Positions 44,783 to 51,725 of a stretch of DNA of 64,000 nucleotides are shown here, in pieces (position 1 is the stretch's first letter; each line of letters begins with the position of its first letter). A program made the position numbers and the translations under genes. This DNA is from Robinsoniella peoriensis. Its GTDB lineage: Bacteria > Bacillota > Clostridia > Lachnospirales > Lachnospiraceae. The notes beneath the pieces were generated by a model. That model searched no databases. It was given only the letters and a program-made list of their open reading frames with translations, and was not told the DNA's origin. The DNA lies in the NCBI RefSeq assembly GCF_000797495.1, contig NZ_JTGN01000018.1, forward strand, positions 23,794 through 87,793, read 5' to 3'.

Positions 44783-45280
44783 ATGAGTGAAGTAATTCAA
44801 AACGAGACATGGTTCTTTCTGACTTCGGTTGCCACAGGGGTTTTACTGGTATTTGCATATGATTTGCTGAGGATCTTAAGAAGGGTCTTCAAACACGGTA
44901 CGATACTTACCGGAGTGGAAGATTTTCTCTATTGGTGTGTGACTGCTTTCGTCATTTTTTGTATGATATATGAAAAAAATAATGGAGCGATTCGCGGATT
45001 TGCCATCGCGGGAATTTTGCTGGGTGTCATTTTATATCACGAAAGCGTGAGCGGTTACATTGTCAAGGGGGTTTCCACCGCATTAAATTTCATATTCCAC
45101 TGGGTTTCGACATTATTCAGCTTCATATTCCGACCAATTTCGAAACTTAAAAAATTCTTAAGAAAGAATTTGGTAAAAACATTGAAATCTGGAAAAAAAG
45201 CGGGTAAAATAAGACTACGTAGAAAAAAATGGGGAAAAATTAGTAAGGAAGGGTCATATGCGCAAAAAAAGAAGAGATAG
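44783..45280 (+). CDS. yabQ: Spore cortex protein YabQ
   Basis: A 165-residue membrane protein with about four helices (near 12-30, 45-65, 70-90, 98-120) and a strongly basic C-terminal tail. The N-terminus with FAYDLLRILRRVF, then EDFLYWCVTAFVIF, is the family signature. YabQ is needed for the spore cortex in B. subtilis. Its 3' end overlaps the divIC start by 23 bases. Confidence 0.9.
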   Translation: MSEVIQNETWFFLTSVATGVLLVFAYDLLRILRRVFKHGTILTGVEDFLYWCVTAFVIFCMIYEKNNGAIRGFAIAGILLGVILYHESVSGYIVKGVSTALNFIFHWVSTLFSFIFRPISKLKKFLRKNLVKTLKSGKKAGKIRLRRKKWGKISKEGSYAQKKKR

Positions 45281-45557
45281 AGGCAGCAACCGCCGGGGTA
45301 TGGTTTGCATCTCAGCGGTGGTGCTTGTTCTTTTGGTGACACTGTTTGTTCAAAGTAATACTATAAAGCAGAAAAATGCCATATATACAGCACAGGAAGC
45401 ACAGCTCCAGACGCAGCTTGAGGCAGAGGAGCAGCGTGCGAAAGATATTGAAGACATGAAGGCTTATATGCAGACGAAAGAATATGCAGAAAAGGTAGCC
45501 AGGGACAAGCTGGGATTAGTGTACAAAGATGAGATACTTTTCAAGGAAGATGAATAG
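45258..45557 (+). CDS. divIC: Septum formation initiator DivIC/FtsB
   Basis: A 99-residue bitopic protein: basic N-terminus (KKRRDRGSNRR), one membrane helix (about 15-33), a coiled coil (about 40-70, QEAQLQTQLEAEEQ) and the conserved YAEKVARDKLGLVYKDEILF ending. It joins FtsL and DivIB in the divisome. AAGGAAGG-type ribosome site within yabQ. Position matches the B. subtilis order yabQ-divIC. Confidence 0.93.
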   Translation: MRKKRRDRGSNRRGMVCISAVVLVLLVTLFVQSNTIKQKNAIYTAQEAQLQTQLEAEEQRAKDIEDMKAYMQTKEYAEKVARDKLGLVYKDEILFKEDE

Positions 45558-45636
45558 AAGGGGAAGCCTTGAATTGAGTCTTATGGAACGTATTTAACGA
45601 ATTTACTCGAAAATTAAAAAAATTTCCAAAAATCAG

Positions 45637-45665
45637 TTGACAAATGGGAAAGAAATCGATATAAT
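45637..45665 (+). promoter_or_regulatory. Promoter of tRNA-Met
   Basis: TTGACA (45637-45642), 17-base spacer, TATAAT (45660-45665): perfect consensus, 12 bases before the tRNA. Confidence 0.88.
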
Positions 45666-45677
45666 GGGTATCGTTGT

Positions 45678-45751
45678 GGCGGAATAGCTCAGTTGGCTAG
45701 AGCACACGGTTCATACCCGTGGTGTCGAGAGTTCAAATCTCCCTTCCGCTA
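45678..45751 (+). tRNA. tRNA-Met (CAT)
   Basis: A 74-base cloverleaf: acceptor GGCGGAA pairs with TTCCGCT (one G-T wobble at the first pair), D-arm AGCTCAGTTGGCTAGAGC, anticodon arm CACGG-TTCATAC-CCGTG with anticodon CAT, and T-arm with GTTCAAATC. Discriminator base A; CCA is not encoded. The paired first base argues for elongator rather than initiator Met; a lysidine-modified Ile2 species cannot be excluded from sequence alone. Notably tilS, which modifies tRNA-Ile2, lies downstream. A tRNA also sits between divIC and spoIIE in B. subtilis. Confidence 0.93.
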
Positions 45752-45759
45752 CTGAAATC

Positions 45760-45793
45760 AGGCATTATGGTTTATCCATAGTGCCTTTTTTGT
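45760..45793 (+). terminator. Terminator after tRNA-Met
   Basis: AGGCATTATGG (45760-45770) pairs with CCATAGTGCCT (45776-45786), one mismatch, followed by T6. Confidence 0.88.
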
Positions 45794-45811
45794 ATATACG
45801 TTTTAGTCGCG

Positions 45812-45859
45812 GGCAACGAGCCAGATGTACGAGCCTGCGGGTTCATTTGGCTCGTTGCC
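45812..45859. repeat. Perfect 12-bp inverted repeat
   Basis: GGCAACGAGCCA (45812-45823) and TGGCTCGTTGCC (45848-45859) are exact reverse complements around a 24-base loop containing a GAGCC word. CGCG on both outer sides extends the stem with a bulge. It is similar in arms to the hairpin near 8490. Confidence 0.8.
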
Positions 45860-45903
45860 TGCGCGCATTTTGTCAAAAGATTCCTTGTTTTTGATCCTTG
45901 TTT

Positions 45904-45936
45904 TTGACAAATATTTTTCTTGCCCCGGTCTATAAT
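45904..45936 (+). promoter_or_regulatory. spoIIE promoter, Spo0A-type with 21-bp spacer
   Basis: TTGACA (45904-45909) and TATAAT (45931-45936) are both perfect but 21 bases apart. This spacing is the known peculiarity of Spo0A-activated sigma-A promoters such as B. subtilis spoIIE and spoIIG. TGTCAAAA at 45871-45878 and the reverse-oriented TTTTGACA at 45902-45909 are candidate 0A boxes (TGTCRAA). Confidence 0.72.
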
Positions 45937-45973
45937 ACCACCTTAAGAGCAGAATTTCAGGGAGGTTAAGAAC

Positions 45974-47461
45974 ATGGGGGATTTCATCATAGCTGTTCTC
46001 GTAGTAAGTGTCTTATGGATACTATGGGATTTGTTAAAGCTGCTCGTGAGAGAAAAAGAAAAAGGCGAACCGGCGACAGAGTTTGTAAACGGACCGGGTA
46101 AGGAAATGATTGGAAAGATAGCAGATTCTTTTCAGGATCTTGCAAATACATTCCACAGTATGCCTTGTCAGAAGGAACGTCTGTCACAGGGTGATGTGAA
46201 AGAAATTTTTCATGAAGTACAGGACCGGATATGCAGCCAGTGCGCCATGTGCAGCAACTGCTGGGAGAAGGAACATTACAATACCTACCGCAGGGTCTAT
46301 GACATCCTTTCAGCGATAGAAGAAGAAGGGGAAGAGATCAGTGCGGACAAGCAGGTGGAATTCATTGAGTACTGCATCCATGGAAGAACTTTTCTGGAAG
46401 AAATGGTACAAGTATTTTCAAGGGCTAAGCTAAACCTGCTGTGGAGCAACCGCCTATTGGAAAACAGATCCGCTGTTGCGGAGCAGCTCCATGAAACTGC
46501 TGATATTGTACGCAAGATTTCAGATAATGTCTATGATGTAAAAAATGTGGATGAGGATTTCAGAGAAAAGGTTAAGATGCGCCTGAGGCTGCGGTTTGTG
46601 GTGGTAAAGGACTTATGGGTGCTTCCGCAGGATCAGGACAGGCAGCAGATATTTATGACAATGAGGTCTATGAAAGGGAGATGCGTCTCTACCAAAGAAA
46701 TTGGTATTGTTCTCAGTGAGATTTGTAAAAGCCCTATGGTACCGGCTAAAGATTCCCGGATGATGATAAACCGGGAGTACAGTACGGTACTTTTTGTATC
46801 GGATACCAAATTCAGTGTCTTAAATGGTGTGGCCAGGGTAACCAGAGATGGGGAAATGATTTCCGGTGACAATTTTGGTTTCTTAAGCAGGGATAATGGT
46901 CAGATGATCATGAGCCTCTCTGATGGGATGGGTTCCGGCATCGGTGCATGTAAAGAAAGTGAAAAAGTCATTGAACTGCTGGAACAATTTCTGGACGCAG
47001 GTTTCAATAAGGAAACAGCGGTCAGGATGATCAACTCAGCGCTGGTGCTGCAGGGGGGAATGCAGATGTTTTCTACCATCGACCTATGCGCCATTGATCT
47101 TTACAATGGAAGCTGCGAACTGATGAAGATCGGAGCCTCCACTACTTTCTTTAAGCGGAATAACTGGGTTGAGGCGGTCACAAGTACAAGCCTGCCCGTA
47201 GGGATGCTGCAGACGGTTGATTTTGACTGCACCAGTAAAAAGTTAACTTCAGGAGATTTTATTATTATGATATCCGACGGGGTGCTGGATGCGCTGCCGC
47301 CTAAAAATGCGGAAGAGGTGATGAAGGAGCTGATTATGGAGATTCAGACAACGAATGCCAGGGAATTTGCCAAAGCACTTCTGGAAAGAGTACTTATTTA
47401 TCAGAACTGCAGGGCAATGGATGACATGACAGTACTGGTGGGGGGAGTCTGGAAAAAGTAA
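45974..47461 (+). CDS. spoIIE: SpoIIE-type PP2C phosphatase, short form
   Basis: A 495-residue protein. It has one N-terminal membrane helix (about 4-24), the cysteine-rich SpoIIE middle region (CSQCAMCSNCWEKEHYNTYRR at about 79-99, in pieces) and a PP2C domain (about 265-493) with metal-binding LSDGMGSG, ISDGVLDAL and DDMTVLV. SpoIIE dephosphorylates SpoIIAA to switch on sigma-F in the forespore. The B. subtilis protein is about 827 residues with ten membrane helices; here nine or so helices are absent, and no coding sequence exists upstream to supply them. GGGAGG precedes the ATG. The gene is between a tRNA and tilS, as in Bacillus. Confidence 0.9.
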   Translation: MGDFIIAVLVVSVLWILWDLLKLLVREKEKGEPATEFVNGPGKEMIGKIADSFQDLANTFHSMPCQKERLSQGDVKEIFHEVQDRICSQCAMCSNCWEKEHYNTYRRVYDILSAIEEEGEEISADKQVEFIEYCIHGRTFLEEMVQVFSRAKLNLLWSNRLLENRSAVAEQLHETADIVRKISDNVYDVKNVDEDFREKVKMRLRLRFVVVKDLWVLPQDQDRQQIFMTMRSMKGRCVSTKEIGIVLSEICKSPMVPAKDSRMMINREYSTVLFVSDTKFSVLNGVARVTRDGEMISGDNFGFLSRDNGQMIMSLSDGMGSGIGACKESEKVIELLEQFLDAGFNKETAVRMINSALVLQGGMQMFSTIDLCAIDLYNGSCELMKIGASTTFFKRNNWVEAVTSTSLPVGMLQTVDFDCTSKKLTSGDFIIMISDGVLDALPPKNAEEVMKELIMEIQTTNAREFAKALLERVLIYQNCRAMDDMTVLVGGVWKK

Positions 47462-47553
47462 TTGATGCTTGCATTTTCCATAAGTATTCTTTATATTAGT
47501 AGTTATATAGTCGGAAGTATCAGAAATCCGGCATAAAAATACGGGAGAGCCAG

Positions 47554-47578
47554 GTTTGAAAGAAAAGCGCTTTCAAAC
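47554..47578. terminator. Hairpin between spoIIE and tilS
   Basis: GTTTGAAAG pairs with CTTTCAAAC around a 7-base loop. No T-run follows on the plus strand, so termination is uncertain. Confidence 0.4.
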
Positions 47579-47628
47579 TACCAGTACAGCATTGCGTAAG
47601 CTGGCTTGTAATATTCAGGGGGAGATGC

Positions 47629-49023
47629 ATGCAGAAAGTGTTCCAATATATACAGAAATATAAAATGATTGAAGAAAATGACAGTGTTATAGTGGGCGTA
47701 TCCGGAGGAGCTGATTCGGTATGCCTGCTTTTTGTACTGCTGGAGGTAAGAAAGAAAATTCCTTTTTCTATACAAGTTGTCCACATTGAACATGGAATTC
47801 GTGGACAAGACAGTCTGGATGATGCAGACTTTGTGGATAACCTTTGTAAAGAGAAAGGGATTCCTTTTTATTTATATTCCGTGGATGTGGTAAAAGCAGC
47901 ACGGAATAAGAAAATATCTGTGGAAGAGGCAGGCAGGGAGGCTAGATACGAGGCATTTGCGGATGCCATGGAACGCCTTAATGGCAATAAGATAGCGGTT
48001 GCCCATAATGCAAATGACCAGGCAGAGACAATATTGTGGAATCTGGTACGTGGATGCGGTCTCAGGGGGCTGTGCGGAACCAGACCGGTGCGGGATTGCA
48101 TTATACGGCCGCTTCTAGATACATCCAGAGCCGAAATTGAGTCGTATCTCACAGAAAGAAAGATAGCGTACCGGACAGATATTACGAATCTGTCCGATGA
48201 TTATACCAGAAATAAGCTGCGTCTCCATGTCCTTCCTTATCTGGAAAAGGAATTAAATGGGGCAGCAACTGCCCATATTGCAGAAACGGGGCAGCATTTG
48301 CAGAAGATAGAAGCGTATATGGAAGAGGCTTCCAGGCGGGAGGCAAAAGACTGTATCTGCATTTCAAACGGGAAAGCCTTAATTGATACGGCGATTTTTT
48401 CCCAAAAGCCGGAGGTGATAAGAGAATACCTCTGCCGGTTCTGTTTAAAAGAGATCGGATGCGGACTCCGGGATATAGGAAGTGTCCATATCGATAATCT
48501 GATGAAACTGCCGGATCTGCAGTCAGGGAGAATGATTCAGCTGCCGGGCGGGTATCGGGCGAAACGTCTTCCCGGCCAGATCTGCATTGCCAATGAAGAA
48601 GAAAAGCCTGTGGAAAAGGCGTACATGGGTTTACAGGAGCAGGAATTGCAGGTTCAGGTGCCCGGAACTTACGTTATCGGTGGAAAGCGGGTAATTTTTA
48701 CCACGGAAATATATGAAAACCAAAATATTAAAGAAAAAGCATATACGAAATGGCTGGATTATGATAAAATATACAATGCAGTTTCTTTACGCAGCCGCCG
48801 AAGCGGGGATTATTTTATCACAAACCGGGAGGGCGGTAAAAAGAAATTAAAGTCTTATTTTATTGATGAGAAAATTCCTCAGGATGAGAGAGACCGGATC
48901 TTACTCCTGGCGGATGGCCCCCATATCATGTGGATTGTGGGATATCGCATCAGTGAGGCATATAAAGTTACAGAAGATACAAAAATTTTATTAAAGATAC
49001 AAGTGGAGCAGGAGGCAGACTAA
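47629..49023 (+). CDS. tilS: tRNA(Ile)-lysidine synthetase TilS
   Basis: A 464-residue N-type ATP pyrophosphatase that converts the CAU-anticodon cytidine of tRNA-Ile2 to lysidine so that it reads AUA. The PP-loop SGGADS is at residues 25-30. HIEHGIRG (about 51-58), AHNANDQAETILWNLVRG (about 125-142) and RPLLDTSR (about 160-167) follow. The C-terminal TilS substrate-binding domain ends with RRSGDYF and GKKKLKSYFIDEKIP. Its stop overlaps hpt by one base. Confidence 0.96.
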   Translation: MQKVFQYIQKYKMIEENDSVIVGVSGGADSVCLLFVLLEVRKKIPFSIQVVHIEHGIRGQDSLDDADFVDNLCKEKGIPFYLYSVDVVKAARNKKISVEEAGREARYEAFADAMERLNGNKIAVAHNANDQAETILWNLVRGCGLRGLCGTRPVRDCIIRPLLDTSRAEIESYLTERKIAYRTDITNLSDDYTRNKLRLHVLPYLEKELNGAATAHIAETGQHLQKIEAYMEEASRREAKDCICISNGKALIDTAIFSQKPEVIREYLCRFCLKEIGCGLRDIGSVHIDNLMKLPDLQSGRMIQLPGGYRAKRLPGQICIANEEEKPVEKAYMGLQEQELQVQVPGTYVIGGKRVIFTTEIYENQNIKEKAYTKWLDYDKIYNAVSLRSRRSGDYFITNREGGKKKLKSYFIDEKIPQDERDRILLLADGPHIMWIVGYRISEAYKVTEDTKILLKIQVEQEAD

Positions 49024-49544
49024 TGGAAGATAAGATCCGTGTGTTAATACCGGAAGAAGAGGTAAACAAAAGAGTAAGAGAACTGGGTGAAAAGATCAGT
49101 GAAGAATATGCCGGTAAGAAAGTGCATTTGATCTGTGTATTAAAGGGCAGTGTATTTTTTACCTGTGAACTGGCTAAGAGAATTACTGTACCGGTGACAA
49201 TGGATTTCCTGTCGGTGGGAAGTTATGGGGCAGGTACAGAGTCCAGCGGGGAAGTTAAGATTAAAAAAGATCTGGATGAATCCGTTGAGGATAAAGATAT
49301 TATTATTATCGAAGACATTATTGATTCGGGAAGAACATTAAGCCGGTTGGCACAGATCCTGAAAGAAAGAAAACCGAGCAGTATGACAATCTGTACGCTG
49401 CTTGATAAGCCGGAACGACGTGTTACAGATGTAAAAGTGGATTATGTGGGATTCAATATTCCAGATGAATTTGTTGTAGGTTTTGGTCTTGACTATGCGC
49501 AGAAATACCGTAATCTTCCATATATCGGAGTAGTAGAGCTGTAA
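49023..49544 (+). CDS. hpt: Hypoxanthine phosphoribosyltransferase
   Basis: A 173-residue purine-salvage enzyme that makes IMP or GMP from hypoxanthine or guanine and PRPP. The PRPP-binding motif IIIEDIIDSGRTLSRL (about residues 94-109) and VDYVGFNIPDEFVVGFGLDY (about 140-159, in pieces) are diagnostic. The ATG overlaps the tilS stop, giving coupled translation, and ftsH follows; the trio tilS-hpt-ftsH is conserved across Firmicutes. It could use bases released by the nucleoside hydrolase at 27281. Confidence 0.97.
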   Translation: MEDKIRVLIPEEEVNKRVRELGEKISEEYAGKKVHLICVLKGSVFFTCELAKRITVPVTMDFLSVGSYGAGTESSGEVKIKKDLDESVEDKDIIIIEDIIDSGRTLSRLAQILKERKPSSMTICTLLDKPERRVTDVKVDYVGFNIPDEFVVGFGLDYAQKYRNLPYIGVVEL

Positions 49545-49632
49545 TTGTCGCAGAAGCCTACGTGGTGTTATATTAGTACATTATTACGCAATGAAGTACT
49601 ACCAGAGAATTACAGAGAGGAGATTTAAGGCA

Positions 49633-51435
49633 TTGAATAAGAGTTCAAGAAATTGGGGCATCTACATTGTAATTGCCGTGCTCGTGGTTGCAGCATTTAT
49701 GATGCTGCGGGGCGGATTATCCATGCAGGAGACGTACAGCCTTCAGGAATATTCCACAGCGCTGGACAGCGGTAATGTGGTGAAAGTAGAGATTCATCAG
49801 AACAGCCAGGTGCCAACAGGACAGTTATATGTATATTTAAAAGATGGAACGACCAAGAAGCTGAATGTGTCGGACGTAAAAGAGTCCCAGGCTCAGCTTG
49901 CAGAAAAAAATGTTCCAACCGTTTTATTTGATATTCCGAAAGAAAGTATGTTTATGACAACCATTTTCCCGGTACTGTTGATGGGGGTTATGATGATATT
50001 CTTATTTAGCATGATGAATCGTCAGGCATCCGGCGGGAATAATAAAATGATGAATTTTGGAAAGAGCCGAGCAACCCTTACCACTCCGGATAGCAAGCGT
50101 GTAACCTTTAAAGACGTTGCAGGCCTGCAGGAGGAAAAAGAAGACCTTCAGGAAATCGTTGATTTCTTAAAGGAGCCAAAGAAATATCTTCAGGTAGGCG
50201 CCAGAATACCAAAAGGTGTACTGCTGGTTGGACCTCCGGGAACAGGTAAAACCCTCCTGGCGAAAGCAGTGGCAGGAGAAGCAGGAGTACCGTTCTTTAG
50301 TATTTCCGGTTCTGATTTTGTGGAAATGTTTGTAGGTGTCGGTGCATCCCGTGTCCGTGATCTGTTTGGAGAGGCCAAGAAGAATGCGCCTTGTATTGTG
50401 TTCATCGATGAGATTGATGCGGTAGCCAGAAGAAGGGGAACCGGAATGGGCGGCGGCCACGATGAACGTGAGCAGACTTTGAACCAGCTGCTGGTTGAAA
50501 TGGATGGTTTTGGTGTAAATGAAGGCATCATTGTCATGTCAGCTACGAACCGTGTTGATATTCTGGATCCGGCAATTTTAAGGCCGGGACGTTTTGACCG
50601 TAAAGTGGGTGTTGGTAAACCGGATATCAGAGGCCGGGAAGAGATCTTAAAGGTTCATGCAAATGGCAAACCCCTTGGGGATGATGTAAATCTGGAAACC
50701 ATAGCACAGACCACGGCAGGATTTACCGGAGCAGATTTAGAGAACCTGTTGAATGAAGCAGCAATTTATGCAGCAAAGGATAACAGAGGATATATTAAAC
50801 AGGAAGATATTAACCGTGCATTTATCAAGGTCGGTATCGGAGCGGAAAAGAAAAGCCGTATTATTTCAGAAAAAGAGAAGAAGATTACCGCTTACCATGA
50901 AGCAGGTCATGCAATTTTATTCCACTTACTTCCGGATGTGGGTCCGGTGCATACCATATCCATCATACCTACCGGAACCGGTGCTGCTGGCTATACGATG
51001 CCGCTGCCTGAAAAGGATGAGATGTTCAATACCAAAGGGCAGATGCTTCAGAACATCATTGTAGATCTGGGCGGACGTGTGGCAGAGGAACTGGTCCTGA
51101 ACGATATTACAACGGGAGCTTCCCAGGATATCAAACAGGCTACCAAGCTTGCTAAGGCGATGGTAACCCAGTTTGGAATGTCTGACCGGGTAGGACTGAT
51201 CCATTACGGCAGTGACGATGATGAAGTTTTTATCGGCAGAGATCTGGCGCATACCAGAGCATTCAGTGAACATATTGCAACTACCATCGATGAAGAGGTG
51301 AAGAGGATTATTGACGATGCCCATACAAAGGCACGTTCTATGATTGAGGAGCATATTGAAGTGCTTCACAAGTGTGCAAAACTGTTGATTGAAAAGGAAA
51401 AAATTGGCCGGGAAGAGTTCGAAGCACTGTTTTAG
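49633..51435 (+). CDS. ftsH: ATP-dependent zinc metalloprotease FtsH
   Basis: A 600-residue membrane protease. Two N-terminal helices (about 7-25 and 98-120) flank a small outside domain. The AAA domain has Walker A GPPGTGKT (200-207), Walker B IVFIDEID and the second region of homology ATNRVDILDPAILRPGRFD (in part). The peptidase has zinc site HEAGH (422-426). It degrades misfolded membrane proteins and regulatory factors. I prefer TTG 49633 as start because GAGAGGAG lies about 12 bases upstream and overlaps the sequence after ATG 49591; the ATG option would add 14 residues. Confidence 0.95.
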   Translation: MNKSSRNWGIYIVIAVLVVAAFMMLRGGLSMQETYSLQEYSTALDSGNVVKVEIHQNSQVPTGQLYVYLKDGTTKKLNVSDVKESQAQLAEKNVPTVLFDIPKESMFMTTIFPVLLMGVMMIFLFSMMNRQASGGNNKMMNFGKSRATLTTPDSKRVTFKDVAGLQEEKEDLQEIVDFLKEPKKYLQVGARIPKGVLLVGPPGTGKTLLAKAVAGEAGVPFFSISGSDFVEMFVGVGASRVRDLFGEAKKNAPCIVFIDEIDAVARRRGTGMGGGHDEREQTLNQLLVEMDGFGVNEGIIVMSATNRVDILDPAILRPGRFDRKVGVGKPDIRGREEILKVHANGKPLGDDVNLETIAQTTAGFTGADLENLLNEAAIYAAKDNRGYIKQEDINRAFIKVGIGAEKKSRIISEKEKKITAYHEAGHAILFHLLPDVGPVHTISIIPTGTGAAGYTMPLPEKDEMFNTKGQMLQNIIVDLGGRVAEELVLNDITTGASQDIKQATKLAKAMVTQFGMSDRVGLIHYGSDDDEVFIGRDLAHTRAFSEHIATTIDEEVKRIIDDAHTKARSMIEEHIEVLHKCAKLLIEKEKIGREEFEALF

Positions 51436-51725
51436 TGAAAAGTGCACAAAAATTGATAAGCAAATTTGTGAAGTTTGTGCACACTTATTCGGACAATGAT
51501 GATATACTAATCATCGTAAAACCCCCCCCCAATACATTATATAGTTTTTGCTACACCCCATAAGAAGAAATACCTTCTCCAAAAAAGACAGCAGATTACT
51601 GGCTGTCTTTTTTACTGTTTTGGGATAAGAGCGCGTTTGAAAACAGGCTCTGACAGCAAATAAGGCTTGTAGTAACTGTAGGAATGATATAGAATGGAAT
51701 CAGGATATGATTAAGGAGTGTGATC
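51436..51725. other. Intergenic region after ftsH
   Basis: Contains an inverted repeat GTGCACAAA (51442-51450) / TTTGTGCAC (51474-51482), a run of nine C at 51522-51530 and the terminator at 51581-51613. No gene is seen. The ribosome site AAGGAG of the amylase gene ends it. Confidence 0.6.
51581..51613 (+). terminator. Terminator
   Basis: AAAAAAGACAGC (51581-51592) pairs with GCTGTCTTTTTT (51602-51613), perfect 12-bp stem ending in T-run. It lies 145 bases after ftsH. Confidence 0.88.
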
